Below, one piece after another: positions 49,024 through 58,607 of a stretch of DNA of 64,000 nucleotides. The translations under genes and the position numbers were made by a program. Under the pieces are notes generated by a model. That model was not told where the DNA came from. It saw nothing but the letters and a program-made list of their open reading frames with translations, and did no database searches. Positions within the stretch are counted from its first letter, which is position 1. Each line of letters starts with the position of its first letter. This DNA comes from Desulfonatronum thioautotrophicum (GTDB taxonomy: Bacteria; Desulfobacterota; Desulfovibrionia; Desulfovibrionales; Desulfonatronaceae): NCBI RefSeq assembly GCF_000934745.1, contig NZ_JYNO01000001.1, positions 248,001-312,000 of the forward strand, given 5' to 3'.

Positions 49024-49695
49024 TCAGCGTTCCAGTGCGTCCAGGAATGTCCGGTAACGGTCGGCGTACGGAGGAAACCCGAAAAAGGCTGAACCCGAGA
49101 CAAAGACATTTGCGCCGTGGCCGGCCATTTCACGGATGTTTTCCGGGGTGATGCCGCCATCCACCTGAATGTGGGTAGACAGTTTCTGCTCCTGGATCAT
49201 GGCTCGCAGGCGTTGCATTTTTTTCTTGGTAAACGGAATGAACTTTTGCCCGCCGAAGCCCGGATTCACGCTCATGACAAGGACCATGTCCAGTTGCGGC
49301 AGCAGGTATTCCACCACGTCCAGCGGGGTATGCGGATTCAGAGCCACCCCGCACTTGGCGCCCAGCCGGACGATCTCGGAAACGGTCCGTTCCAGATGGG
49401 TGCAGGCCTCGGCATGGACGCAGAGCAGGTCAGCTCCGGCGTCCACGAATTCAGACAAATAGCGATCCGGCTGTTCAATCATCAGGTGGACGTCGAAGAA
49501 CAGCTTGCTCTGCGTGCGGCAGGCCTTGATCACTGGAGGCCCGAAAGTGATGTTCGGAACAAAGGCCCCGTCCATGACATCCCAATGGACCCACTCCAGG
49601 CCTGCCTGCTCCAGGGCGGCCAACTCCTCGCCAATCCGGCTGAAATCCGAAGACAATAGAGATGGCGTGAGGATGAACGGATATTCGCTTGGCAT
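49024..49695 (-). CDS. rpe: Ribulose-phosphate 3-epimerase
   Basis: Interconverts xylulose-5-P and ribulose-5-P in the CBB regeneration phase. The 223-residue TIM barrel has LSSDFSRIGEELAALEQAG, WVHWDVMDGAFVPNITFGPPVI (metal His and Asp), LMIEQPDRY, GVALNPHTPLD, MSVNPGFGGQKFIP and VDGGITPENI. AGAGGAG precedes the ATG at 49695. It is 18 bp after prk. Confidence 0.96.
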   Translation of the reverse strand: MPSEYPFILTPSLLSSDFSRIGEELAALEQAGLEWVHWDVMDGAFVPNITFGPPVIKACRTQSKLFFDVHLMIEQPDRYLSEFVDAGADLLCVHAEACTHLERTVSEIVRLGAKCGVALNPHTPLDVVEYLLPQLDMVLVMSVNPGFGGQKFIPFTKKKMQRLRAMIQEQKLSTHIQVDGGITPENIREMAGHGANVFVSGSAFFGFPPYADRYRTFLDALER

Positions 49696-49713
49696 ATAAA
49701 AGCTCCTCTGCGG

Positions 49714-50640
49714 CTAGAGATTCATTTTCACCTTGTACAAATGGTAGCTGGTCAACAATTGGGTGATGGCCAGCGGATAGCTGATCTGCGTCTCCTTGCC
49801 ATCGAAGTATTCCCCAATGCCGTCGGTGGTTAAACCGTCCGCGCCCGGAAGGTAGTCCATGATGATGTCCATCAATGTCTCCGCAGTGATCTGCTTGATC
49901 TTGCCGGTGATTTCCAGAATATCCACGGGCTGGCCCGAGTCCCGTCCCAGCTGGAACGACAAACAGCGCTCCTTGACCTCCGGACGCTCGTCGATAAATT
50001 CGGAAAAATCCGGATGCTGGATCGTGGGCCGCAGAATCAGCTTATTGTTCAGGTGTCCTCCTGTTTCCTCCTCATGACCCTCTGGTCGATAAAAATTGCA
50101 AACGATGTCGGCATACTGGCGTTGGGGGCGGATATACCGGGAGGAAACCTCGGTTCGTCGGTTCAAGGATTCAATCACCTGCTCCCGGGTGTAGCCGCGC
50201 TTCCCTGTATCCCGTTTGATCTTCCAGATAATCCGCAACTCCTCCTCCGGATCCAGATAAATTTTGACATCAAAGGCGTCGCGCATTTTTTTCGTGGAAA
50301 AACCCAGCAAACCCTCAACGATGACGAACTCCTTCGGAGCAATATAGGTTGGCGCGTCAAAGTCCCCGGTACTATGGTTGTAGTTGGGCTTTAAAATAGC
50401 ATCACCGCGACGCAACTGGTAAAAGTGGCTCTGCATGATATCGATGTAGTTGCAGTCCGGGTGCAGAGCGGAGATGTTTTTCTCCTTTCGCTCACAGCGA
50501 TTGTAGCGGTGATAGTCGTCGGAACAGATATTCGTTACTCGGTCCATACCCAGTATTTTCTGGATTCCCTGACTGATGGTGGTCTTTCCAGTGCCGCTGT
50601 CGCCAACGATGCCGAGCATGATTGAGCGTGATCGTCGCAT
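49714..50640 (-). CDS. prk: Phosphoribulokinase
   Basis: Makes ribulose-1,5-bisphosphate, the RuBisCO substrate, and is diagnostic of the CBB cycle. The 308-residue protein has Walker A GDSGTGKTT (13-21), NICSDDYHRYNR (catalytic Asp), the HPDCNYIDIMQSHFYQLRRGDAILKPNYNHSTGDFD block and IVEGLLGF (Walker B). GGAGG lies 6 bases before the ATG. The regulatory Cys pair of plant enzymes is not evident. Between glpX and rpe on one transcript. Confidence 0.96.
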   Translation of the reverse strand: MRRSRSIMLGIVGDSGTGKTTISQGIQKILGMDRVTNICSDDYHRYNRCERKEKNISALHPDCNYIDIMQSHFYQLRRGDAILKPNYNHSTGDFDAPTYIAPKEFVIVEGLLGFSTKKMRDAFDVKIYLDPEEELRIIWKIKRDTGKRGYTREQVIESLNRRTEVSSRYIRPQRQYADIVCNFYRPEGHEEETGGHLNNKLILRPTIQHPDFSEFIDERPEVKERCLSFQLGRDSGQPVDILEITGKIKQITAETLMDIIMDYLPGADGLTTDGIGEYFDGKETQISYPLAITQLLTSYHLYKVKMNL

Positions 50641-50739
50641 ATATCCTCCGTGAAGTCAGTTCAATGTATCGGGTTGCAATTCAGCTTTTCAAAAAAAGTG
50701 ATATTTAATGTTTTGTCGTTTATCGACATTTCTTCCTTG

Positions 50740-51738
50740 TCAGGAAGGCTTGAGGTACTCAATGGAACTGATGCGCATCAATTTATCGAAGGAATGATGG
50801 GCCTCAACCCTCCGAAACGTTCCGGTCTTACCACGCATGACCATGGAGTGGGTTACCGCCCCCGTGCCGGTGAACTGGACCCCTCTGAGGAACGTTCCTC
50901 CGGATATCCCGGTGGCTGCAAAGAAAACATCATCACTTTGAACCAGATCCTCCACGGTCAGCACCTGATCCAGTTTGTAGCCTGCATCCAATACGGCCTG
51001 CCTTTCCGCATCGGATTGGGGATCAAGGAGGCAATGCATTTCTCCGCCCATGATCCGGATCGCCACCGCAGCCAAAATCCCTTCGGGAGTGCCACCGGTC
51101 CCGATCATCATGTCCACGTCTCCGTCGGGCGTAGTGGCCATCAAGGCCCCGGCAACATCACCGTCCGTGTGCAACTGGATCCGTGCTCCGGCCTTGCGAA
51201 CTTCCGAAATCAATTCTTCATGACGCGGCTTATCAAGCACAAAGACGACCAGGTCATCCACTGTCTTGCCCAGAGCCTTGGCTACGCGACGCAGGTTTTC
51301 CGCCACGGGAGCCTTGATATCAACCTGATACTTGGCTACCGCGGGTACGGCCATCTTTTTCATGTAAAATGCCGGGCCGGGGTCATACATGGCTCCCTGC
51401 GGAGCCAAGCCGACAACGGCAATCGCGTTTGGCCTGCCAAAAGCCAAGAGACGGGTGCCTTCCACCGGGTCCACGGCCACGTCCACTTCTGGTCCATTTC
51501 CCGTTCCCAATTGCTCACCGTTGAAGAGCATGGGGGCTTCGTCCTTCTCTCCCTCGCCAATGACCACGGTGCCTCGGATATCCAAGGCTCCGAAGCTCAT
51601 TCGCATAGCCTCCACTGCGGCATGGTCGCCGCGTTTCTTGTCCCCGCGGCCCAGCCAGCGCGAAGATGCCAGGGCCGCTGATTCCGTCACACGGACGAGA
51701 TCAAGGGCAAGATTACGTTGCGGTGTTTCCTGGCTCAT
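50740..51738 (-). CDS. glpX: Class II fructose-1,6-/sedoheptulose-1,7-bisphosphatase (GlpX type)
   Basis: A 332-residue lithium-sensitive-fold phosphatase: RVTESAALASSRWLGRGDKKRGDHAAVEAMR, GTVVIGEGEKDEAPMLFNGEQLG, VDVAVDPVEGTRLLAFGRPNAIAVV and GTGGTPEGILAAVAIR are the GlpX metal and substrate motifs. In a CBB setting such enzymes act on both fructose- and sedoheptulose-bisphosphate. AAGGAG before the ATG at 51738. First gene of glpX-prk-rpe. Confidence 0.95.
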   Translation of the reverse strand: MSQETPQRNLALDLVRVTESAALASSRWLGRGDKKRGDHAAVEAMRMSFGALDIRGTVVIGEGEKDEAPMLFNGEQLGTGNGPEVDVAVDPVEGTRLLAFGRPNAIAVVGLAPQGAMYDPGPAFYMKKMAVPAVAKYQVDIKAPVAENLRRVAKALGKTVDDLVVFVLDKPRHEELISEVRKAGARIQLHTDGDVAGALMATTPDGDVDMMIGTGGTPEGILAAVAIRIMGGEMHCLLDPQSDAERQAVLDAGYKLDQVLTVEDLVQSDDVFFAATGISGGTFLRGVQFTGTGAVTHSMVMRGKTGTFRRVEAHHSFDKLMRISSIEYLKPS

Positions 51739-52199
51739 GGGCGCTCCTTGAGGTAAAATGTAGAGAAACGTAGACATACTGGCCATGATTCGCCGAATCA
51801 GTTCCGCGGAATCAATTGGAAGTAACCAAATATCGTGCCATTGCCTCGAAATCTTGATTTTCAGCGATTTTCTTGTCCGTATCGAGGATTGTGGCGTGAT
51901 TTTTTACCCATTCGACAGCTCCAGGTGTGACGCTGTTGGCACACTTGCCTGCCTGATTGCGGACGTCATGCCTTGAGCGGCACAGATGATTCCGGGCAGA
52001 GAAACGACGGTTAGTGCGTGGAATCGGTTCGCGGATCGAAAAAGAGTGCCGACAATAAAAGCAAACAAGACGTTCGGGATGGTTCAGAATTGGTTGACAA
52101 ATCCGTGTATGGGGGGTTGGTTGTCCCACTGTAGGGGCGCACCTGTGTGTGCGCCCATTACGGCGTCATAAACCATCCCAGACGTTCGTCAGTAAAATG
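51739..52199. other. Intergenic region upstream of glpX with palindromes and a REP-like element
   Basis: It lies between the glpX start and the end of the sigma-54 regulator gene. Near the glpX side are GATTCGCCGAATC (51787-51799) and TTCCGCGGAA (51802-51811), adjacent dyads that could be an operator. A REP-like hairpin GGGCGCAC/GTGCGCCC is at 52135-52156. A minus-strand frame at 51812-52129 ends in a protein-like stretch (VEWVKNHATILDTDKKIAENQDFEAMARYLV) but has no start signal; it may be a gene relic. Confidence 0.5.
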
Positions 52200-53525
52200 C
52201 TACAGCCCGTACTTACGCATCTTTCTGTAGAAGGTCCGCCGGGGAACCCCGGAGAGGCGGGAAGCCTCGCTGACATTGCCCGCGGCCTTTTTCAGGTATT
52301 GCAGCAGTTCTTTTTTTTCGAAGTTCGCAATGACCCGGTCCCGGTCTTTAGTCAGCACGGAGGAAGAGGGAGAAGTATTCGGGGCGGAAATCGCCGGGAT
52401 CGGAGTTGGAACGCGGACCAGCTGTTCTGGAAGGTGCGCCAATTCGATGTTTGCACCTTTACAGAGGATGACCGCACGTTCGATGATGTTTTTCAATTCC
52501 CGGACGTTGCCCGGCCAGTCATATGCGCACAGCACCCCGAGAACGTCGTCGGAGAAGCCCTTGACCCGCTTGTTCAGTTTCTCCTCTGCTCTGGTCAGGA
52601 AGTGATAGGCCAAGTAGGGAATGTCCACGGCCCGCTCGCGCAGTGGCGGCATGGTTACGGTGAAGGTGTTGAAGCGGTAGAACAGATCTTGACGAAACAA
52701 GCCCTGCACCATGGCCTGCTCCAGATTTCGATTCGTTGCCGCGATAATCCGGACACTCAGGTTTCGAACCTGGGTGGAGCCGACTCGTCGAGCTTCTCCG
52801 GTTTGCAGGAAGCGAAGCAGTTTGGCCTGGAGCTCGATGGGCATGTCGCCAATTTCGTCAAGAAAGAGCGTTCCGTGGTCGGCCTCCTCCAGAAGTCCTC
52901 TGCGATCCCTGTCCGCCCCGGTGAAGGCCCCCTTGACGTACCCAAAGAGCTCGCTTTCCATCAGCGATGGCGTGAACGCCGTGCAGTTCACGGCCACGAA
53001 CGGTTTCTTTCGCAGATGGCTGGAAAGGTGGATGCAGCTGGCGGCCAGGTCCTTGCCTGTACCGGTTTCTCCCAGCAACAGCACGGATGTCGGCGTGGGG
53101 GCGACCTGTTCGAATAGATCCAGAGCCTGCCGTATTTGGGGTGATTTGCCGATGATCGCCGTGCCGCAGGAAGTGCGTCTTTCCCGTTGGGGAGGGATTG
53201 ACTCCTCGGCCAATGGCTGTTGCTCCGCTTTTGCCGTCAACAACTCCAAAAGCCGCAAAGTCGGTCCTTTGAGAGTGGTATGGTTTTGGGCAAGCAAAGC
53301 AGATGGGCAGGGACGATCGTCCAGGTGGAGCACCAAGTCGGGAGGCACTTCCTTCGAGACCGCCGCCGGCGAAAGAGCGGGCAGGCCAAGAATGTGGGCG
53401 ATTTTGCGGGAGTCCACATTCGGCGTCTCATCGCAGACTCCCAAGAGTTGGATACCAGGCAGACACTTGAGCGCTTCGAGCAGCGGAAGATAGCGCCGGT
53501 CAGCCCCGATCAGAAGTACACGCAT
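52200..53525 (-). CDS. Sigma-54-dependent transcriptional activator with a non-receiver N-terminal domain
   Basis: A 441-residue enhancer-binding protein. The AAA+ domain (about 122-350) has Walker A GETGTGKD (152-159), the sigma-54 loop GAFTGA (199-204), Walker B TLFLDEIGD and the Arg finger region. The C-terminal Fis-type helix-turn-helix ends with NVSEASRLSGVPRRTFYRKMRKYGL. The first 100 residues are not a phospho-receiver: MRVLLIGADRRYLPLLEALKCLPGIQLLGVCDE looks like a Rossmann-type dinucleotide fold of the kind seen in Gfo/Idh-type proteins. GGAGGA before the ATG at 53525. Located inside the CBB cluster. Confidence 0.92.
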   Translation of the reverse strand: MRVLLIGADRRYLPLLEALKCLPGIQLLGVCDETPNVDSRKIAHILGLPALSPAAVSKEVPPDLVLHLDDRPCPSALLAQNHTTLKGPTLRLLELLTAKAEQQPLAEESIPPQRERRTSCGTAIIGKSPQIRQALDLFEQVAPTPTSVLLLGETGTGKDLAASCIHLSSHLRKKPFVAVNCTAFTPSLMESELFGYVKGAFTGADRDRRGLLEEADHGTLFLDEIGDMPIELQAKLLRFLQTGEARRVGSTQVRNLSVRIIAATNRNLEQAMVQGLFRQDLFYRFNTFTVTMPPLRERAVDIPYLAYHFLTRAEEKLNKRVKGFSDDVLGVLCAYDWPGNVRELKNIIERAVILCKGANIELAHLPEQLVRVPTPIPAISAPNTSPSSSVLTKDRDRVIANFEKKELLQYLKKAAGNVSEASRLSGVPRRTFYRKMRKYGL

Positions 53526-53667
53526 GTTCGTATCCTCCGGCCACCAGAAGGGGTGACGCAAGTTGGGATGAGCGGCTTTTATCTTATCTTGAATAATGAT
53601 CCGGCATACGTTTGCCGTCACGGGCAAATCGGCTAGCGGTTATTTTTCTTCCGTAGAACATAGCTGC

Positions 53668-53694
53668 TTGACAGCAAAAAACATGCCCTACATT
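53668..53694 (+). promoter_or_regulatory. Weak promoter candidate in the 53.6 kb divergent gap
   Basis: TTGACA (53668-53673) and TACATT (53689-53694) are only 15 bp apart, shorter than ideal. It would drive the small ORF and the flavoprotein gene. Confidence 0.3.
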
Positions 53695-53721
53695 GCACGG
53701 AGTCCGGGGAGACGTGAGATC

Positions 53722-53892
53722 ATGACCATCATGTCGTTGCATGTCCTGGAGTGTTGCAGTCAAACGCAAGACGGTGCTACCTGGGCTTGGATGTCCACTT
53801 GGCAAGACAACGACTGGAATGTCATGGTTGCCAAAAAAAACTTCACGGAGTTGAATCGACCAACGGAGCAAAGCAATGGCTTTGGAACATGA
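53722..53892 (+). CDS. Possible small protein or leader upstream of the flavoprotein gene
   Basis: A 56-codon frame (MTIMSLHVLECCSQTQDGATWAWMS...) starts 10 bases after GGGGAGA and overlaps the flavoprotein start by 17 bp, so it could couple translation. Trp-rich in the middle (WAWMSTWQDNDW). No family recognised; it may be non-functional. Confidence 0.35.
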   Translation: MTIMSLHVLECCSQTQDGATWAWMSTWQDNDWNVMVAKKNFTELNRPTEQSNGFGT

Positions 53893-55096
53893 TGTCATCG
53901 TTGTTGGGTCCGGCCCGGCTGGTGTCGGGTGCGCATTGCATGCCGCCCGGAGCGGCCTTTCCGTGCTCCTGCTGGACAAGGCCAGGTTTCCACGGGACAA
54001 ACTTTGCGGGGAGACACTCTCCAGCGCCAGCGTTCATGAAATCGATTTGCTGGGCCTCCTGCCGGAAATGCTGGCACGTCCTCATGTGCGAGTGGATTTG
54101 GTCTCCTATTTTGCGCCATATGGCGAGCAGGTCACCGTCCCGCTGGCCAGGATAGATAAAAAAACACCTGTGGCCAGCATCATCTGTCGTCGAGTCATCC
54201 TGGACGACATGTTGCTTCAAGTTGCCAAGCAGCATGTTGACGTCATGGAAGGGTGCCATGTTCGCGGGATGCTTTTGGAAGATGGTCGGGCCCGCGGAGT
54301 GCGGGCGGATATCGGAGAGGGGCGGGAACTTTGGCTCCGAGGCAAGGTGGTAGTTGGGGCGGATGGGTTTCCTTCGTCGGTTGGTCGGCAGATGCGCATG
54401 CCCGGTTATCCGCTGTTTCGGGCCATGTCCGCGCGCGCGTACTATTCACCACTGCCCTTGCAGCCCGGACACATGGAGGTGTTTTATCCAGAGGAAATTC
54501 TTCCAGGATTTTGCTGGATCCATCGCACGGACGGAATCATGGCCAATGTTGGCCTGACCATGCCCATGGATATCATCAGGAAAAAGCGGATTGCTCCGCA
54601 AAAAGCCTTGGAGGCGGCGATATCCTTTCCCGCGGTGCGTGATCGCTTCAAGTACTCGGAACGAATCGGCAAGATCCAGGCCGCGGTTTTGCCCGTGGCC
54701 AACCCAATGCGCGAGGTCCATGGGGAGGGTTTCCTTCTGGTTGGAGATGCCGCCGGGGTCATAAATCCCTGCAGCATGGAAGGCATCTCCAATGCCCTCC
54801 AATCCGGGCGAATCGCCGCTGAAATTCTCGCGGAACTGCATGCTCAAAACGCCCCGATGGATGAACCGCACCTGCGAGGCTATGCCCTGCGACTCTGGGA
54901 GGAGCTGGGGCCGGCGACGTCCATGGCCAACCAGCTCCTGGGACTCCGCACACCCAAGGCCATCGCCAGTCTTATTCGCAGTGCGTCCCGCAGGCCCCGC
55001 AATGCCGGATGGATTTCCGGCATCCTGACAGGTTCGGCCGTGCCCTCCGAAGAGGTCGACACCCTGTTGCACTATCTGCGCTACTTTTCCAAATAA
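53876..55096 (+). CDS. Geranylgeranyl-reductase-family FAD oxidoreductase
   Basis: A 406-residue flavoprotein: N-terminal FAD-binding [21 protein letters not shown], the FPRDKLCGE motif with the family Cys, [14 protein letters not shown] and the second FAD motif [23 protein letters not shown]. This is the geranylgeranyl-reductase superfamily, whose members saturate isoprenoid chains of quinones, lipids or chlorophyll; the substrate here is unknown. It lies between the sigma-54 activator and transketolase, so its link to the CBB operon may be positional only. Confidence 0.85.
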   Translation: MALEHDVIVVGSGPAGVGCALHAARSGLSVLLLDKARFPRDKLCGETLSSASVHEIDLLGLLPEMLARPHVRVDLVSYFAPYGEQVTVPLARIDKKTPVASIICRRVILDDMLLQVAKQHVDVMEGCHVRGMLLEDGRARGVRADIGEGRELWLRGKVVVGADGFPSSVGRQMRMPGYPLFRAMSARAYYSPLPLQPGHMEVFYPEEILPGFCWIHRTDGIMANVGLTMPMDIIRKKRIAPQKALEAAISFPAVRDRFKYSERIGKIQAAVLPVANPMREVHGEGFLLVGDAAGVINPCSMEGISNALQSGRIAAEILAELHAQNAPMDEPHLRGYALRLWEELGPATSMANQLLGLRTPKAIASLIRSASRRPRNAGWISGILTGSAVPSEEVDTLLHYLRYFSK

Positions 55097-55113
55097 CTTA
55101 TCTTTTCACAACA

Positions 55114-55153
55114 GCGTCCCAGCCCGTGTCCCAAGCCGTGTCCCAAGCCGTGT
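55114..55153 (+). repeat. Tandem 12-bp repeat
   Basis: Two exact GTGTCCCAAGCC units (55126-55137, 55138-55149) with an imperfect one before and a partial one after, just downstream of the flavoprotein stop. Confidence 0.7.
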
Positions 55154-55172
55154 TTGGGCACTGGCGCATGAA

Positions 55173-55243
55173 GCGGCCTGTGCCACAAAAGGCCCATGCG
55201 GGTGAATTTACGTCCCGTCTGGGCCTTGCGTGGCACAGGCCGC
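55173..55243. repeat. Large palindrome in the transketolase leader
   Basis: Perfect 14-bp arms GCGGCCTGTGCCAC (55173-55186) and GTGGCACAGGCCGC (55230-55243), with nested AGGCCCA/TGGGCCT pairing further in. It forms a 71-base hairpin in DNA or RNA, about 145 bp before the tkt start. There is no following U-run, so it does not look like a terminator. Confidence 0.75.
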
Positions 55244-55389
55244 GAACGTTTTGCCTCCTCCACTCGCCCCCCCTCATCACGCGTAAATTGTCTCCCGGCA
55301 AGGCGCGCGGCCCCCACATGAACGGCTTGGCACGCCTTTTGAGTTGGTATTGCCAATCCACGACCGTCACAACCAACCCGGGAGGAGAC

Positions 55390-57390
55390 ATGACCCACCA
55401 CAGAAAAATGGCCAACGCCATTCGCGCCCTGAGCATGGACGCCATCCAGAAGGCCCAATCGGGTCATCCTGGTGCTCCTTTGGGAATGGCCGACATCGCC
55501 GAAGTCTTGTGGAATGAATTCCTGCGCCACAACCCGAACAACCCGCAGTGGCCGGACCGGGATCGATTCGTCCTTTCCAACGGTCATGGCTCCATGTTGC
55601 TCTACGCTCTGCTCCATCTGACCGGATACGACTTGTCCATCGAGGACATCAAGAACTTCCGGCAAATGGGCTCCAGGACACCAGGGCACCCTGAGCGGGG
55701 TATGACGCCGGGTGTGGAAACCACTACCGGACCGCTGGGGCAGGGACTGGCCAACGCCGTGGGCATGGCCATGGCTGAACGGATTCTGGCCGCGCACTTC
55801 AACAGAGACAAGTATGATATCGTCAACCACTTTACCTACGTTTTCTTGGGCGACGGCTGCTTGATGGAGGGCATCTCCCACGAAGCCTGCTCGCTGGCCG
55901 GTACATTGGGCCTGGGCAAGCTGGTGGCCTTTTACGATGACAATCAAATCTCCATCGATGGAAACGTCCAGGGATGGTTCACGGATGATACCCCGGCAAG
56001 GTTTGAAGCCTACGGCTGGCACGTGGTGCGCGATGTGGATGGCCATGATGCCAAGGATATCCGTCGTGCGATTCTCGAGGCCCGCGCCGTGAACGACCAC
56101 CCGAGTTTGCTCTGCTGTAAAACCGTCATTGGTTACGGTGCTCCCAATGTTTGCGGCAGTGAGCACTGCCACGGCTCACCCCTGGGTGATGCGGAAGTGG
56201 AGGCCACGCGCAAGAATTTGGACTGGCCGCATCCGGCGTTTGTTGTGCCTGAGCCGCTTCAGGTCGGCTGGGATGCCAGAGAGCGCGGCAATTTTTTTGA
56301 GAAAGAGTGGCGCGGAAAGTTTCAGGACTATGCCGCGACATACCCGGAAATGGCTGAAGAATTTACGCGGCGCATGGCCGGTAACCTGCCGGATGACTTT
56401 GCGCAACATGCCCTGGACCTCATTACCGCAACGGCAAAGGCCGGTGAGAAACTGGCTACCCGCAAGGCCTCCCAAAAAGCCATTGAATTCTTTTCGCCAA
56501 AATTGCCGGAGTTGCTTGGCGGGTCGGCGGACCTGGCCGCCTCGAATCTGACGAAATGGTCCGGGGCCAAGCCCTTGGCCAACACCACCTGGAATGGCGA
56601 CTACGTCTACTACGGGGTCCGCGAATTCGGAATGGCCGCGATTATGAATGGAATGGCCCTGCATGGCGGGTTCATCCCGTTCGGAGGCACGTTCCTGGTC
56701 TTTTCCGACTATTCTCGCAATGCCCTGCGCATGGCGGCCATGATGGACCTGCGCGTCATCCATGTCTTGACTCACGACTCCATCGGCGTCGGGGAAGATG
56801 GCCCGACGCATCAACCCATAGAACACATGGCCTCATTGCGCATGATCCCCAATCTGGCCGTCTGGCGGCCCTGCGATGCCGTGGAAACGGCTCAAGCCTG
56901 GATTGAGGCCCTGAAAAACGACTCCGGGCCAACGGCATTGATCCTTTCGCGTCAGGGACTCGCCCACCAAGAGCGGACCGCCGCGGCCTTGGCCGACATC
57001 CACCGGGGTGGCTACGTGCTGCAGGACTGCGAGGGCCAGCCCGATGCGATCCTGATGTCTTCGGGGTCCGAGGTTGAGGTGGTGACCAAGGCTGCCGATC
57101 TGCTTTCAGGCAAAGGAGTCAAGGTGCGGGTGGTCTCCATGCCCTGTATCCAGGTCTTTGATGCTCAGGATCCGGAATACAAACGATCCGTAATGCCTTC
57201 GGAGGTCGGAGTGCGGCTGGCCGTGGAAGCCGGAATTCCTGATTCATGGCACCACCTGGTCGGTCAGGCCGGGGATGTGCTGGGCATGCGCCGGTTTGGT
57301 GAATCCGCACCGGGGGACCAACTCTTCGCCCATTTTGGGTTCACGCCCCAGTTGGTGACACGACGCTTGGAAGAACTGCTGAATCGCTAG
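55390..57390 (+). CDS. tkt: Transketolase
   Basis: A 666-residue thiamine-diphosphate enzyme moving two-carbon units in CBB regeneration. [41 protein letters not shown] opens it; [17 protein letters not shown], the thiamine-binding [38 protein letters not shown], and [27 protein letters not shown] follow. GGGAGGAG precedes the ATG at 55390; the frame is open far upstream through the palindrome without conservation. Confidence 0.97.
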   Translation: MTHHRKMANAIRALSMDAIQKAQSGHPGAPLGMADIAEVLWNEFLRHNPNNPQWPDRDRFVLSNGHGSMLLYALLHLTGYDLSIEDIKNFRQMGSRTPGHPERGMTPGVETTTGPLGQGLANAVGMAMAERILAAHFNRDKYDIVNHFTYVFLGDGCLMEGISHEACSLAGTLGLGKLVAFYDDNQISIDGNVQGWFTDDTPARFEAYGWHVVRDVDGHDAKDIRRAILEARAVNDHPSLLCCKTVIGYGAPNVCGSEHCHGSPLGDAEVEATRKNLDWPHPAFVVPEPLQVGWDARERGNFFEKEWRGKFQDYAATYPEMAEEFTRRMAGNLPDDFAQHALDLITATAKAGEKLATRKASQKAIEFFSPKLPELLGGSADLAASNLTKWSGAKPLANTTWNGDYVYYGVREFGMAAIMNGMALHGGFIPFGGTFLVFSDYSRNALRMAAMMDLRVIHVLTHDSIGVGEDGPTHQPIEHMASLRMIPNLAVWRPCDAVETAQAWIEALKNDSGPTALILSRQGLAHQERTAAALADIHRGGYVLQDCEGQPDAILMSSGSEVEVVTKAADLLSGKGVKVRVVSMPCIQVFDAQDPEYKRSVMPSEVGVRLAVEAGIPDSWHHLVGQAGDVLGMRRFGESAPGDQLFAHFGFTPQLVTRRLEELLNR

Positions 57391-57412
57391 ACTATCGTTG
57401 GTTTCAACAAGC

Positions 57413-57455
57413 AGAGTGCGCGGGAAACGAATCTCATGCGTTTCCTGCGTGCTCT
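57413..57455 (+). repeat. Hairpin between tkt and the GltD-like gene
   Basis: Arms 57413-57429 and 57439-57455 pair over 17 positions, three of them as G-U in RNA, with a 9-base loop. No U-run follows, so it is more likely an mRNA stability or processing element than a terminator. Confidence 0.6.
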
Positions 57456-57506
57456 CAGCTTGAACCTGGGAATACGATCGTACCCACCCACAAAGCGGAG
57501 AGTACC

Positions 57507-58586
57507 ATGGCCAGACCAATGCGCTGGACATTCCTGCATCAAACCCGCTTGCCCCCCAACGGCAGAGACGTCGCCATCATTGGTGCCGGCCCGTCTGGAC
57601 TGGCTGCCGCCGGGTACCTGGCGGAAACCGGTTACCAGGTGAACGTCTTCGACAAGCTGCCCAAGGCAGGAGGCTTAATGGTTTTCGGCATTCCCGCCCA
57701 CCGCATTCCCGCGGAACGGATCGCCGAAGCCGTGGATAGCCTCACAAAGCGCTATGGTGTCCGTTTTTTCCTGGAAACGAAAATCTGCGGGGAATCCCCC
57801 TTGCATTCCGAGGCCGGAGACAGCTTCAGTTGTGATTTGAAAAGTCTGAGCGATATTGCCGCGACTCACGACGCGGTTATCATTTGCACTGGAACGTGGC
57901 GATCCCGCACTATGGGCATTCCAGGAGAAGATCTGCCCGGAGTGCATACCAGCTTGGAGTTCCTGTTTCCGATCCGCGCTGTTGGCTATGCTTCCGACTT
58001 GGCCGACGTGCCGGATCCGACAGGAAAAGTCGTCGCCGTGATCGGTGCGGGCCACTCAGCCATTGACGTAGCTCACGGCGCTTTGGCCAGAAATGCCGCC
58101 CAGGTGCTCGTGCTCTACCGCCGAACCCGCTGCGAGGCACCCTGCGGGACACATGAAATCGAGTGCCTGGAACAGGCCGGTGCGTCATGGGTGGAACGGG
58201 TCGTGCCGACCCGAGTATTGGGATCAGACCGGGTTCGCGGCTTGGTATTAAAAAGCCGCGGATCATCCGGGGACCAATCACTGGAGTTGCCCGTGGACAT
58301 GGTCGTCACGGCCATCGGTGAAATTCCGACTGTGCCCTTTGCCCGGGAACTGGGACTGGAACACATTGCCAAGGGCGACGTGCGCTGGCTGCAGATGACC
58401 GCAAAAGAGGGGATTTTCGTGGCCGGTGACGCCCTGACCGGGCCCAGCAAAATCGGCAAGGCGTTCTATAGTGGTCTGCGGGCAGCACGTTCCTTGCACA
58501 ACTGGCTGAATCTCAAAGCCATGAACCGGACCGTTGAATACGACGGCCGGGAGGATCTCATTGAACCGCGGGAGCTCTTTTCCTGA
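57507..58586 (+). CDS. GltD-like FAD/NAD(P) oxidoreductase
   Basis: A 359-residue flavoprotein with two Rossmann motifs: FAD-binding VAIIGAGPSGLAAAGYLAETGYQVNVFDK at about 22-50 and NAD(P)-binding VVAVIGAGHSAIDVAHGALARNA at about 175-197. The ending EGIFVAGDALTGPSKIGKAFYSGLRAARSL is the second FAD motif. It has the core of the GltD/NfnB group but lacks their N-terminal Fe-S domain; the ferredoxin encoded 21 bp downstream would supply clusters. It probably passes electrons between a low-potential carrier and NAD(P). Confidence 0.88.
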   Translation: MARPMRWTFLHQTRLPPNGRDVAIIGAGPSGLAAAGYLAETGYQVNVFDKLPKAGGLMVFGIPAHRIPAERIAEAVDSLTKRYGVRFFLETKICGESPLHSEAGDSFSCDLKSLSDIAATHDAVIICTGTWRSRTMGIPGEDLPGVHTSLEFLFPIRAVGYASDLADVPDPTGKVVAVIGAGHSAIDVAHGALARNAAQVLVLYRRTRCEAPCGTHEIECLEQAGASWVERVVPTRVLGSDRVRGLVLKSRGSSGDQSLELPVDMVVTAIGEIPTVPFARELGLEHIAKGDVRWLQMTAKEGIFVAGDALTGPSKIGKAFYSGLRAARSLHNWLNLKAMNRTVEYDGREDLIEPRELFS

Positions 58587-58607
58587 CGGACTGTACGGAG
58601 CATGGTC

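Noticed and set aside
55230-55250. Sigma-54 promoter (TGGCAC) in the tkt leader palindrome
   Set aside because: The GG and GC elements are not at the required spacing, and the TTGC box is missing.
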